In this document: positions 35,774-44,250 of the stretch, piece after piece
Position numbering within the stretch: position 1 is the stretch's first letter
Layout of the letters: the number at the start of each line of letters is the position of its first letter
Source of the DNA: Cacconaster sp045617505
GTDB taxonomy: Bacteria > Bacteroidota > Bacteroidia > Bacteroidales > UBA932
NCBI GenBank assembly: GCA_045617505.1
Contig: JAZLIS010000006.1
Location: 52,808-116,807, forward strand
DNA: 64,000 nt
Reading direction: 5' to 3'
Made by a program: the position numbers and the translations under genes
Notes under the pieces: generated by a model
The model's database searches: none
What the model saw: the letters and a program-made list of their open reading frames with translations, nothing else
Told to the model about the DNA's origin: nothing

Positions 35774-37018
35774 AATCACCACTGCCACTCCGAGAAGCAT
35801 AGGATAATACATAAAGGGAAGTATTGTGGTGATGGATATTCCTGTGAAGGCGGCCGCTGCAAGAATATGGGCACTGTATGGAATCAATTCGAGTACTACG
35901 CACGAACTTGTGTCCATAAGGCTTGCGGCTTTTCTCGGATCGACACCGTATTTCTGAGAGAGTTCCTTCACAGTGTCGGCGACGCTGAGAATGGCGACAG
36001 TGTTGATTGATGTGCAAACCGTCAGAAGTGCGGTAAGTATTGCTATGCATCCTTCAGCCGACTTGCGGCCTTTGACGAAGCGGGAGCATATTTTGACGAG
36101 AAAATCAATGCCTCCGTTCTGTCTTATCAGAGCCGCTATTCCGGAGGCCATCAGAATCAGAATCAGAATGAAACCCATATCGTTGATTCCGTCTCCGATG
36201 GATGTCAGGAACTGGTAGTAGTCAAAAGTTCCGAGAATACAACTTTCCACTGCGCACAGGATGATACCGGCGGTGAGGGAAATAAGGACATCTACGCCGC
36301 AGATGGCCATCCCCAACAGTACCGCATAGGGTAGAATCTTCCAGAATTCCACGCTCTCGGGAAGCGGAAATTCGCCGATTGTCCGACCCAGATGCAGATA
36401 TATCACAAGAACTATCAGAACGGGAATTGTCACAATCCTCAGGTTGGTGCGGAACTTGTCCTTCAATTCGCAACCCTGGGTCATCGTAGCTATGACAGTA
36501 GTGTCGGATATGAACGAGAGATTGTCTCCGAACATCGCGGAGGAGACCACGATTGCGCTTAACAATGCAATGCTGCTTCCTGTGGATTGGGCAATCTCAA
36601 CGGCCAAAGGCATCACTGCCACAATCGAGCCGATTCCGGACCCGGTGGCCATGGAAAGAACGCAACCGGCAAGGAACAGTCCTATGTAAATGAATCTTCC
36701 GGGAAGAATCTTGAGTATCAGGTTAACCGTTGCCTGAACGCAACCCATCGCCTGAGCGCAGGAAGCGAATGCTCCAGCCGCCAGAAAGATCCATATCATA
36801 AACATCACTTTCGCATCGCCTGCTCCTCTTCCGTATGTTTTTACCCTGTCCGACATGGACATTCTCTTGGTGATGGCAATGGTATATACAGAAGTGACGA
36901 AAAAGGCTGTTGTCAATGGCACTTTCGAAAAGTCACCGCACAGAAGTGACGAGCCGAGATAGAATATCAGAAACACTATCATCGGGCTTAGTCCCCAAAG
37001 ACCTCTTTTATTATCCAT
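35726..37018 (-). CDS. NhaC-family Na+/H+ antiporter-like transporter
   Basis: 430 residues from the ATG at 37018, with about eleven or twelve membrane helices. Signatures are FASCAQAMGCVQATVNLIL, SMATGSGIGSIVAVMPLAVEIA, SSAMFGDNLSFISDTTVIATMTQG and SINTVAILSVADTVKEL, which match the NhaC/YfkL antiporter family. Exchanges Na+ or organic acids for protons; the exact substrate cannot be read from sequence. Longer frame to 37315 overlaps the next gene and is rejected. A promoter lies just upstream. Ends inside the rhamnosidase gene on the other strand. Confidence 0.88.
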   Translation of the reverse strand: MDNKRGLWGLSPMIVFLIFYLGSSLLCGDFSKVPLTTAFFVTSVYTIAITKRMSMSDRVKTYGRGAGDAKVMFMIWIFLAAGAFASCAQAMGCVQATVNLILKILPGRFIYIGLFLAGCVLSMATGSGIGSIVAVMPLAVEIAQSTGSSIALLSAIVVSSAMFGDNLSFISDTTVIATMTQGCELKDKFRTNLRIVTIPVLIVLVIYLHLGRTIGEFPLPESVEFWKILPYAVLLGMAICGVDVLISLTAGIILCAVESCILGTFDYYQFLTSIGDGINDMGFILILILMASGIAALIRQNGGIDFLVKICSRFVKGRKSAEGCIAILTALLTVCTSINTVAILSVADTVKELSQKYGVDPRKAASLMDTSSCVVLELIPYSAHILAAAAFTGISITTILPFMYYPMLLGVAVVISIFVRGRAKQPASLN

Positions 37019-37041
37019 AAAAAAATGTTTTATTTGAGGTG

Positions 37042-37072
37042 CAAAGTTATGAATATATTCTGAATCAAACAA
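37042..37072 (-). promoter_or_regulatory. NhaC promoter TTG-N20-TAACTTTG
   Basis: Minus-strand TTG (37072-37070), 20 bases, TAACTTTG (37049-37042), with the ATG at 37018. Good match to the Bacteroidota consensus. Confidence 0.55.
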
Positions 37073-37092
37073 TAAGTGTGCGGTTGTTCCGG

Positions 37093-38034
37093 CTACAGGA
37101 GGAAGAAAAGGGCCACGCCGATGACGGTGACAATGGTCCCGGTAAGTTCTCTTGCAGATATTCTCTGTTTGTAGATGACAGAGTAGGGGAGAATAATCAG
37201 TACAGGGGTGAGGGCCATCAGTGTGGAAGCTATCCCCGCGGAGGTATATTGAACCGCCATAAGGGATAGGGAGACACCGATTACAGGCCCCGCCAGTGTG
37301 GTAAGTACGGTGCAAACCATTCCTGTCCTGTCGTGCAGGGCTGTGCGCAGTGCTCCCGTCTCTTTTCTCACTATGATAATCAGTGCAAATCCGACTATGC
37401 CTGTGACAACTCTGATGAACGTCCCCGCAAAGGGAAGCATCCTCACTACTCCGGCGGCGGTGTCCGCCGGCAGTGCGGCGGTGTAGAACTCCATTCCCAT
37501 CTTGCTCAGCACAAGTCCTATTCCCTGTCCCAGTCCCGCTCCCATTCCGAAAAGTACTCCCTTCAGCGGGAGTTTGAGGATAGGGAGACGTGAACCGGAG
37601 GGATGTGCCAGAATAGTCATACCTATACCGGCCATCGTTACGGCCATCGCTGCCAGCGATTGAGGTGCCATCGTTTCACCAAGCATAATCCAGCTCGCGA
37701 TGCCGGCGAACGGAGGGGCCAGCGTCATCAGCAGCTGACCGTAGCGTGAACCGAAAATCACATAAGCGTTGAACAGACACCAGTCCCCGAACACGAACCC
37801 GACCAGACCGGAAAGTGAGAACCATAGCCAGGTCTTAGCATCGGTATGGAGGGGATAGGGGGAGCCGGTTGTGAACAGCAGAATTGAGGCGAGAAAAATG
37901 GCTGCAAGCACAAGTCTTGTCAGATTGAGATTGAGAGAACCCAGCCTGTGGCTCGCTATGTCCGCGAAGATTGCTCCGGCCGTCCAACTTACGGCTACGG
38001 ATAGAGAGATAAGTTCGCCGAAATACTGCATCAT
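37093..38034 (-). CDS. EamA/DMT-family permease
   Basis: 313 residues with ten membrane helices in two EamA repeats (about 5-140 and 165-310). Typical features are LISLSVAVSWTAGAIFADIAS, GLVGFVFGDWCLFNAY, LAPPFAGIASWIMLGE and MALTPVLIILPYSVIYKQRI. Drug/metabolite transporter superfamily; usually exports amino acids, nucleosides or other small metabolites. Overlaps the upstream barrel-protein gene by four bases (ATGA). Confidence 0.9.
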   Translation of the reverse strand: MMQYFGELISLSVAVSWTAGAIFADIASHRLGSLNLNLTRLVLAAIFLASILLFTTGSPYPLHTDAKTWLWFSLSGLVGFVFGDWCLFNAYVIFGSRYGQLLMTLAPPFAGIASWIMLGETMAPQSLAAMAVTMAGIGMTILAHPSGSRLPILKLPLKGVLFGMGAGLGQGIGLVLSKMGMEFYTAALPADTAAGVVRMLPFAGTFIRVVTGIVGFALIIIVRKETGALRTALHDRTGMVCTVLTTLAGPVIGVSLSLMAVQYTSAGIASTLMALTPVLIILPYSVIYKQRISARELTGTIVTVIGVALFFLL

Positions 38035-38648
38035 TTGTTGTGACAGAACATAAAACCTATGTAGAGCCGGGGCCCGGTCAGGAAGTCGGGCTGAGGATTG
38101 GATACGTTCAGGAGCCAGTCGGCCTTGAACGTGAGATGGATTCTTTCAGTCAGTGCATATTCGGTACCGAGAAATGGTGCCACTGACATAAACCCATATC
38201 TGCGGTATGAGACAGAATTCGTCTCTATCCTCAGATCAAGCGGAATCTCTTCGAGCAGGGCCACATTCTTGACACCTCCGCCTCCGACGGTGGCGCCTGC
38301 GAACCAGGACCATCTGTTACGGCTCCAGATGAAATCTGCGAGAATGCCTCCCCATCCTGTCGTGGAATAGCTTCTGTGCTCTCCGTAATTGAGGGTCGAT
38401 ACATAGCCTTCGCCTCCTAACCTGAAATGTTCCCCGAGAATAACCTTCGCCGCTCCGCCTATTCCGAAGGGGGCTCCGCTTATCTTTCCGGGTGTCGTCG
38501 AACCTCCCTCCGGCGTGACATATCCGAATGATTTTGACTGAACGTAGCCGGAGTGAATCATCATACCTCCGCAATAACCTCTGAACCCGGATGCAAGACA
38601 TCCGGTCGATAACAGCATAAGGGAGAGTATCAGGAAGATTCTTATCAT
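38031..38648 (-). CDS. Small predicted outer-membrane barrel or lipoprotein (unknown)
   Basis: 205 residues. N-terminal export signal (IRIFLILSLMLLSTGCLAS) is compatible with a lipobox at C17. The rest is Gly/aromatic-rich beta sequence (GGILADFIWSRNRWSWFAGATVGGGG, LGTEYALTERIHLTFKADWLLN) ending in RLYIGFMFCHNK, as in eight-stranded OmpA/OmpW-like barrels. No named family recognised. A -7 box TATCTTTG (minus strand 38675-38668) lies 19 bases before its ATG. Coupled by ATGA to the DMT permease. Confidence 0.65.
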   Translation of the reverse strand: MIRIFLILSLMLLSTGCLASGFRGYCGGMMIHSGYVQSKSFGYVTPEGGSTTPGKISGAPFGIGGAAKVILGEHFRLGGEGYVSTLNYGEHRSYSTTGWGGILADFIWSRNRWSWFAGATVGGGGVKNVALLEEIPLDLRIETNSVSYRRYGFMSVAPFLGTEYALTERIHLTFKADWLLNVSNPQPDFLTGPRLYIGFMFCHNK

Positions 38649-38667
38649 TCGTTCTGAAATCAGGGCT

Positions 38668-38727
38668 CAAAGATACAATAATTCCGAAAGGGGAATGGAT
38701 ACTATTGCCGAAATTTTAGTAAATTTG
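38668..38727. promoter_or_regulatory. Divergent -7 boxes, barrel gene and rubrerythrin
   Basis: TATCTTTG on the minus strand (38675-38668) serves the leftward barrel gene. TAAATTTG (38720-38727) serves rubrerythrin, whose ATG is at 38751. No good TTG was found at the right distance for either, so only -7 elements are supported. Confidence 0.45.
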
Positions 38728-38750
38728 TAATATTTCAAATTATAAACATT

Positions 38751-39290
38751 ATGGCTAACAAGTATGCCGGTACCCAGACCGAGAAAAATCTGGAAGCTGC
38801 ATTCGCAGGTGAGTCACAGGCTCGCAACAAGTACACATATTTCGCTTCAAAGGCAAAGAAAGAGGGATTCGAGCAGATTTCCGCCCTTTTCCTGAAGACC
38901 GCTGACAATGAGAAGGAACACGCCAAACTATGGTTCAAGGAGTTGAACGGTATCGGCGACACAGTCGAAAACCTCGCGGCCGCTGCTGCCGGTGAAAATT
39001 TCGAGTGGACTGATATGTACGAAGGTTTTGCCAAGACGGCCGAACAGGAGGGATTCAAGGAGCTTGCCGCCAAGTTCCGCCTTGTTGCTGCTATCGAGAA
39101 GAAGCACGAAGAGCGTTACCGCGCACTGCTGAAGAACATCGAGGCGGCGGAAGTGTTCAGTAAATCCTCCGTCAAGGTTTGGGAATGCCGCAATTGCGGA
39201 CATATCGTAGTGGGTGAGGCCGCTCCCGAAGTGTGCCCGACCTGCGACCATCCCCGGAGTTACTTCGAAATTCACGCGGAAAACTATTAG
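38751..39290 (+). CDS. rbr: rubrerythrin
   Basis: 179 residues. Non-haem di-iron peroxidase that reduces hydrogen peroxide in anaerobes. The N-terminal four-helix domain has FAGESQARNKYTYFA and DNEKEHAKLWFKEL (ExxH), then AEQEGFKELAAKF and EKKHEERYRALL with the second set of ligands. The C-terminal rubredoxin domain has two CxxC pairs (CRNCGHIVVGEAAPEVCPTCDH is the region; cysteines near 151, 154, 166 and 169). Standard length. Own promoter and a terminator hairpin downstream make it a single-gene unit. Confidence 0.97.
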   Translation: MANKYAGTQTEKNLEAAFAGESQARNKYTYFASKAKKEGFEQISALFLKTADNEKEHAKLWFKELNGIGDTVENLAAAAAGENFEWTDMYEGFAKTAEQEGFKELAAKFRLVAAIEKKHEERYRALLKNIEAAEVFSKSSVKVWECRNCGHIVVGEAAPEVCPTCDHPRSYFEIHAENY

Positions 39291-39313
39291 AAGCTGTTTT
39301 GAGACAGTGATTG

Positions 39314-39336
39314 AAGGCCGGTTTTTCCGGCCTTTT
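39314..39336 (+). terminator. Rho-independent terminator after rubrerythrin
   Basis: AAGGCCGG, TTTTT loop, CCGGCCTT: a perfect 8-bp stem 24 bases after the rubrerythrin stop, followed by a short T-run. It separates rubrerythrin from the membrane acyltransferase gene that starts at 39352. Confidence 0.75.
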
Positions 39337-39351
39337 GGACATAATGAAAAT

Positions 39352-40425
39352 ATGGAAAACAAAAGACTTGAATCACTTGATGCGCTCAGGGGCTTCGATA
39401 TGCTCTTCATTACCGGTCTGGGTGGGCTGATATCAGCATTGTGCGCCATCTTCGGTGCATCCGACAGTTGGCTTGACATTCAGATGCATCACGCGGAATG
39501 GGACGGGCTGAGGCAGCACGACACGATATTCCCGCTCTTCCTTTTCATCGCCGGAGTCACTTTTCCTTTCTCATTCGAGAAGAACAGGGAACATGCCTAC
39601 CGCAAGATATTCAAAAGAGCGGCAATCCTGATTCTGCTCGGTATGGTATATAACGGACTGTTCGATCTGGACTTTGCCAATCTGCGCTATTACAGTGTGC
39701 TGGGTCGTATCGGCCTTGCCTGGATGGGAGCGGCTCTTCTATATGTCTGGTTCGGCAGAAAGACAAGGGCGGTAATCTGCGCGGCACTGCTTGCCGGATA
39801 CTGCCTTCTGTGTCTGATTCCTGCACCTGATGCAGCCGGCGCAAGTTCCCTCTCGAAGGACGGATGCCTGGTCGGATGGATTGACCGTTGCCTTTTCCCG
39901 GGTCACCTCTGCTACGGGAATTTCGACCCGGAAGGGTTGCTCAGCGCCATACCCGCCGTCGTGACGGCGATGCTGGGCATCTTCTCCGGAGAACTTCTCC
40001 GCCGGAAAGACATTTCAGGCAATATGAAGACACTGACTCTCATTGTCGCGACAGCCGTTCTTCTTGTCGCCGGGCTTGTATTGTCAATATGGTTCCCTAT
40101 CAACAAGAAGTTGTGGTCATCCAGTTTCGTGCTGGTTATGGGAGCATACTCCACCGCAATGCTCGCCCTGTTTTACTGGATTATTGACGTGAAGGGGTGG
40201 AGAAAGTGGGCGTTCCCACTCAAGGTGGTCGGAGTCAATTCCATAGCGATATATATGCTCCCCTGCATAATCAATCTGGGCTATACGGCAAAGTTTTTCT
40301 TCGGAGGCGTAATCAACTTCTGCTCCGAGGGTTGGGCTCAGGCATTGTCAAACGCCGCCTATCTGCTGGTCGCCTGGCTGATAATCTATTTCCTCTACAG
40401 GCAGAAAATTTTCCTTAAAGTATAA
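39352..40425 (+). CDS. NagX-like membrane acyltransferase (DUF5009 / HGSNAT-like)
   Basis: 357 residues from the ATG at 39352, about ten membrane helices. The N-terminal LESLDALRGFDMLFITGLGG and HDTIFPLFLFIAGVTFPFS match the heparan-alpha-glucosaminide N-acetyltransferase-like family, called DUF5009 or NagX in bacteria and found in N-acetylhexosamine and glycan utilisation loci. Its activity in bacteria is not settled; acetylation of an amino sugar across the membrane is a reasonable hypothesis. Followed five bases later by a Dabb gene and then a sugar transporter, all in one direction. Confidence 0.88.
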   Translation: MENKRLESLDALRGFDMLFITGLGGLISALCAIFGASDSWLDIQMHHAEWDGLRQHDTIFPLFLFIAGVTFPFSFEKNREHAYRKIFKRAAILILLGMVYNGLFDLDFANLRYYSVLGRIGLAWMGAALLYVWFGRKTRAVICAALLAGYCLLCLIPAPDAAGASSLSKDGCLVGWIDRCLFPGHLCYGNFDPEGLLSAIPAVVTAMLGIFSGELLRRKDISGNMKTLTLIVATAVLLVAGLVLSIWFPINKKLWSSSFVLVMGAYSTAMLALFYWIIDVKGWRKWAFPLKVVGVNSIAIYMLPCIINLGYTAKFFFGGVINFCSEGWAQALSNAAYLLVAWLIIYFLYRQKIFLKV

Positions 40426-40430
40426 AGATT

Positions 40431-40733
40431 ATGACACATCATATCATTCTGTGGAAACTCAAGGATGAGTTGACTCAGACGCAGAAAGCGGAAATCAAAC
40501 AGAACATAAAGGCGGGGTTGGAGGACCTGGCCGGAAAAATCCCGGGACTCGTCAGCATAAAGGTGAACGTCGAAGGGCTTCCTTCGAGCAATGTGGATCT
40601 TATGCTGGATTCGGCTTTCGAATCTCCTGAAGCGCTCAAAGGCTATTCAGTACATCCGGAGCACGTAGCCGTGGCCGACGGAAGGGTCCGCCCATATACC
40701 GCCGGAAGGTATTGCCTGGATTTCGAGGACTAA
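40431..40733 (+). CDS. Dabb (stress-responsive alpha/beta-barrel) protein
   Basis: 100 residues. Dimeric alpha/beta barrel fold with HHIILWKLKDELT at the start, IPGLVSIKVNVEGLP, VDLMLDSAFESPEALKGYSVHPEHVAVAD and GRYCLDFED at the end. Dabb proteins range from stress proteins to small isomerase/cyclase-like enzymes and often sit among sugar catabolism genes in Bacteroidota. No specific reaction can be assigned. Lies between the acyltransferase and the GPH transporter with 5- and 16-base gaps. Confidence 0.9.
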   Translation: MTHHIILWKLKDELTQTQKAEIKQNIKAGLEDLAGKIPGLVSIKVNVEGLPSSNVDLMLDSAFESPEALKGYSVHPEHVAVADGRVRPYTAGRYCLDFED

Positions 40734-40749
40734 AATATCTCCATCAAAT

Positions 40750-42108
40750 ATGATTTCAGACAAGCCCAAAGTAAAAGAAAAGATAGCGTATGCTCTCGGA
40801 GACGCCGCAGCCGGCGGCATCACCTGGAAGGTAATGAGCATCGCTTTCCCTTTGTTTTTCACCAATATCTTCGGTCTGACCGTGGTCGATACGGCCACGC
40901 TTATGCTTGTGGCCCGTCTCTTTGACGTTGTCACCGACCCCATTATGGGAGCGCTGGCAGACCGCACCAGAAGCCGCTGGGGCACATACCGTCCCTGGCT
41001 CATTTTCGGAGCCATTCCTTTGGGCCTCGTCTTTGCTCTGTTGCTTTTCACGCCCGACTTCTCCCTTGCCGGCAAGCGGGTGTGGGCATACAGCCTCTAT
41101 CTTCTTATGATGGCGGTATATACGGCCGTGAATGTGCCATACGGTTCTCTGCTGGGGGTTATGACACCCGACGACAATGAAAAAAACAAGTTCTCCTCCT
41201 ACCGTATGGTCGGTGCATACGCGATGGGCTTCATCACTCTCCTCTCCTTCCCCTATATCCAGAAAATGGTGGGTGGAAGCCAGGCATATCAGTATGCGGT
41301 AATCGGCGCTCTCCTCGGAGGCGTGGCCGCTGCAATGACCCTTGTCTGCGGGTTGATGACAAAGGAGCGTCTGAAACCGGTAAGAGCTGAGAAGTTCTCC
41401 TTCAAGCCTTTCGCTGACCTTGTCAGGAACAAACCCTGGGCATATCTCACCCTGACCGGAATCTGCAGCAACTTCTTCAACGGATTCCGCTATGCGGTGG
41501 CAGGCTATATGTTCACCTACTGTCTGGGCGGCGACGTGACCATCAACAGCCTGATAATCAACTATACCGTATTTATGACTTTCGGTGAGGTGACCTGTAT
41601 GATATTCGGAGGGCTGAGCCCCGCATTCACCAAACTGGCAGGTTCGAAGAAGAAAGCCTTCATCTGGGCTTCCATAATCTGCTTCGTGACTTCCGTGGCA
41701 TTCTTCTTCATTCCGATGGATCCCTCTTATATGTGGCTTATGGTTCTTACGGTCATCCTGACTTCCGTGGGCATCGGCCTCTATTCACCCCTTCTGTGGT
41801 CAATGTATGCCGACGTGGCCGATTATGCCACCGAGAAGAACGGGACCTCCTCCACCGGCCTGATATTCTCGTCCGGCACGATGGCCCAGAAATTCGGTTC
41901 TGCAATCTCCGGTGCCCTGCTGACCCTTCTGCTCGGTGCAGTGGGTTTCTCTTCCGGCAGCGATGCCTCAGGTCAGGCGGTGATTACCATTGCCGACGGT
42001 TGCCTGCCGGCGGTCCAGAAGATGATATGGGCCATATTCTCTATCATCCCCGCAGTTATAGCGTTGATTATGATGGGCCTTTTAAAACTCTATCCCATAA
42101 AGAAATGA
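40750..42108 (+). CDS. GPH-family (glycoside-pentoside-hexuronide) sugar:cation symporter
   Basis: 452 residues, twelve predicted helices of the MFS fold. Starts KVKEKIAYALGDAAAGGITW and has ARLFDVVTDPIMGALADRTRSRWGTYRPW, the GPH/MelB signature with the cation-binding aspartates; YGSLLGVMTPDDNEKNKFSSYRM is a further hallmark. Imports a glycoside, pentose or hexuronide with Na+ or H+. Third gene of the acyltransferase-Dabb-symporter set and convergent with the exported isomerase-DUF1080 fusion, which may act on the same sugar. Confidence 0.93.
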   Translation: MISDKPKVKEKIAYALGDAAAGGITWKVMSIAFPLFFTNIFGLTVVDTATLMLVARLFDVVTDPIMGALADRTRSRWGTYRPWLIFGAIPLGLVFALLLFTPDFSLAGKRVWAYSLYLLMMAVYTAVNVPYGSLLGVMTPDDNEKNKFSSYRMVGAYAMGFITLLSFPYIQKMVGGSQAYQYAVIGALLGGVAAAMTLVCGLMTKERLKPVRAEKFSFKPFADLVRNKPWAYLTLTGICSNFFNGFRYAVAGYMFTYCLGGDVTINSLIINYTVFMTFGEVTCMIFGGLSPAFTKLAGSKKKAFIWASIICFVTSVAFFFIPMDPSYMWLMVLTVILTSVGIGLYSPLLWSMYADVADYATEKNGTSSTGLIFSSGTMAQKFGSAISGALLTLLLGAVGFSSGSDASGQAVITIADGCLPAVQKMIWAIFSIIPAVIALIMMGLLKLYPIKK

Positions 42109-42141
42109 GTCATTTTCAACCATCCCTGATCTGTCAGCTTC

Positions 42142-43731
42142 TCAGTCCAGAACCTTGATTTTGATATTCCTGTAACTTACCTGGTCGCCGTGGTCCTGAA
42201 GCAGGATATGGCCTGAAACCTGATTTCCGAAATTCACCCAGTCCTTGTATTTGCTGTATGCCACAAGCGCGTTCCACTCCTGGGTATTGCGTTCATATTC
42301 AAGGAGTTTTACACCATTGAGCCAGTGCTCCACGTGATTTCCGCGGACAATGACGGTCGCCTTGTTGAAGACACCTTTCCTGTAAGGCTTGTCTGCGGGT
42401 GCGGGAATCAGGTCATACAGAGAACCGAGCTTGCGGTTACCTTTGACTCCGAGTTTTGCGTCAGGGTGACGCTCGTCGTCCAGTATCTGGAATTCACAAC
42501 CGATTGAGGAAGCGTCTGCACCGCTGTCATTTATGTCGGGATTGACGAAATATTTGATGCCGCTGTTGGCTCCTTCCGTGAGAAGGAATTCGGCAGTCAG
42601 GATGAAGTTGGAGTATTTCCTGACAGTAATTATGTCTCCTCCGCCACCTGCTTCGGCACCGTCGGCCTTCTGAACTGTAAGCACGCCGTCCTTGATTGTC
42701 CATCCTTTAGCGGGGAATGATTCGCCCCTTGCGCTTCTCCAGCCTTCAGTGGTCCTGCCGTCCCAGAGAAGTTCCCATCCTTCCGCAATTTCAGCTTTGG
42801 AAAGTGTGTTGACGGGCAATTCGCCGTTCTCTCCGGCATTGTCGAAGAGTTCCTGAAGATATTGTCTTGTCCTGACAAGATAATCCAGATTGTCACCGCT
42901 CAGTTCGCACTCGATTGTCACGCCTCCGGAGAAACCGTTCTTCTTGAGTTCGGCCATAACTGCGGGGAAATCGACGTCACCTGTCGGAATGGGGACCTCC
43001 GAGCCGAGGTGATAGGGGTCTTCGGCAGTGGGATATTTGCCGTCCTTGGCGTGGAATTCCTTGACAAGGGGCCCGAAAAGCCTGACTGCATCCAATGAAT
43101 TGGCCTTTCCGTACATAAGAAGGTTGGCAAGGTCGCAGTTGATGAAGAGATTGCCCGTTCCGATATCCTTGATGGCACGTACCAGTGTGATGGGAGTCTC
43201 CTGTCCGGTCTCGAAATAGATCATTATTCCGCGTTCCTTCGCATAATTGCCGAGCTCTTTCATAACCTTCACGAAATCCTTGTATTGCTGCGATGCGCAG
43301 TCTTCCGGTATGAACCCGAAATGGGAGTGCATCGCGGGGCATCCGCACTGGACGCAGAATTCAATCATCTCGTGATATACCTGCACCTTCTCATCCCTCT
43401 CTTTGGCGGGCACAAGCCCGATTGTGGAAGGACCTTCTGTGAAATTCCATCTAGAGTCCGACCCGGGAACACCGACGACGGTGGTGACGGGAATGTTGTA
43501 CTTTGCAGAGGCCGCCTTTATCTGCCCTGCAAGTTCCGGAGTGCACTTCGAACGGTTGTAATTGATTTCGCAGGAGGTGAATCCGTTGTCGTGGAGTTGC
43601 TTGAAACTCTTGTCGATGTCGGTCAGGTCATAGACAATCGTGCCGATGGTTATCTCCTGCCGGGCTTGAAGGGTGCCCGACAACATAAAAATCGCACATA
43701 GTGCCGCTAGTGTAGTACGTTTCATTTTCAT
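42142..43731 (-). CDS. Exported TIM-barrel isomerase fused to DUF1080 (3-keto-glycoside hydrolase) domain
   Basis: 529 residues. Signal peptide (LAALCAIFMLSGTLQA) followed by a sugar isomerase/epimerase-like TIM barrel (about 26-300; CEINYNRSKC, AMHSHFGFIPED, IMIYFETGQET, FINCDLANLL, KEFHAKDG, GVTIECELSG). From about residue 310 it carries the DUF1080/PF06439 domain (WELLWDGRTTEGWRS, LTAEFLLTEGANSGIKYFV, HVEHWLNGVKLLEYER). DUF1080 proteins are now viewed as 3-keto-glycoside hydrolases that cleave sugars already oxidised at C3 by Gfo/Idh enzymes. Having both domains in one exported chain suggests back-to-back steps. Own promoter at 43765-43796. Confidence 0.88.
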   Translation of the reverse strand: MKMKRTTLAALCAIFMLSGTLQARQEITIGTIVYDLTDIDKSFKQLHDNGFTSCEINYNRSKCTPELAGQIKAASAKYNIPVTTVVGVPGSDSRWNFTEGPSTIGLVPAKERDEKVQVYHEMIEFCVQCGCPAMHSHFGFIPEDCASQQYKDFVKVMKELGNYAKERGIMIYFETGQETPITLVRAIKDIGTGNLFINCDLANLLMYGKANSLDAVRLFGPLVKEFHAKDGKYPTAEDPYHLGSEVPIPTGDVDFPAVMAELKKNGFSGGVTIECELSGDNLDYLVRTRQYLQELFDNAGENGELPVNTLSKAEIAEGWELLWDGRTTEGWRSARGESFPAKGWTIKDGVLTVQKADGAEAGGGGDIITVRKYSNFILTAEFLLTEGANSGIKYFVNPDINDSGADASSIGCEFQILDDERHPDAKLGVKGNRKLGSLYDLIPAPADKPYRKGVFNKATVIVRGNHVEHWLNGVKLLEYERNTQEWNALVAYSKYKDWVNFGNQVSGHILLQDHGDQVSYRNIKIKVLD

Positions 43732-43764
43732 ATTTGGTTTGCTTTAATCATTTCCGTGTATCTA

Positions 43765-43796
43765 CAAATATAACCATAATCATTTGAAATAAACAA
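43765..43796 (-). promoter_or_regulatory. Promoter TTG-N21-TATATTTG for the isomerase-DUF1080 gene
   Basis: Minus-strand TTG (43796-43794), 21 bases, TATATTTG (43772-43765), ATG at 43731. The last codons of the truncated integrase read through this promoter, so the integrase breakpoint lies just upstream of it. Confidence 0.6.
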
Positions 43797-44199
43797 TAAA
43801 TTGGTACAGACTACCGGACTTCAGCAATGCACGCACCTCTCTTTGGGACAGGACGACAGGCAGAGACTTGCTTTTCGGGATGGGGGGATTTGCGGATAAC
43901 GGGCATTTGAGGCCGAACACCTTGAAGTACTTGCGCACGCTGAATACCGCATGCTTCATATGCGAACCGGAGACGGTCCTCTTCAGCAGTGCGTTGTAGT
44001 AGTCCGTGTATTCGGACTCGGAGATTTCCTCCGGCAGACGGCCAAAATGATTGCACAGAAGCGACAGGTGGTGGCTGTAATTGAAGATTGTGTGTGAACT
44101 TGCCGACTCATTTTCGAGTCTTTTCGAAAAAAATTCGTACCTTGCGGCGAAGAACGGAACATCCTGGATGGCCCGCTCAATAGAGCTTAATTGCTTCAT
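43780..44199 (-). pseudogene. Truncated tyrosine recombinase (integrase), N-terminal part only
   Basis: 139 codons. The sequence has the SAM-like core-binding domain of phage-type integrases (ASSHTIFNYSHHLSLLCNHF, YYNALLKR, HMKHAVFSVRKYFKVFG) and then LPVVLSQREVRALLKS, where the catalytic domain normally begins. After that it runs SLYQFIVYFK and stops, so the R-HxxR-Y catalytic region is absent. Intact relatives are ~290-residue recombinases often next to IS91-type transposases in Bacteroidota. The terminal codons coincide with the promoter of the neighbouring sugar gene, marking a deletion or recombination joint near 43812. Non-functional as a recombinase. Confidence 0.8.
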
Positions 44200-44200
44200 A

Positions 44201-44250
44201 CACTGGTTGATTAATAGATAATTTGTTGATTAAATTAATCAAAACCAGTG
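44201..44250. repeat. Imperfect inverted repeat in front of the integrase remnant
   Basis: CACTGGTTGATTAAT (44201-44215) pairs with ATTAATCAAAACCAGTG (44234-44250) apart from a two-base bulge, with an 18-base AT-rich loop. It starts one base upstream of the integrase ATG, so it could be the recombinase's own binding site, an attachment-like site, or an operator. Confidence 0.55.
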
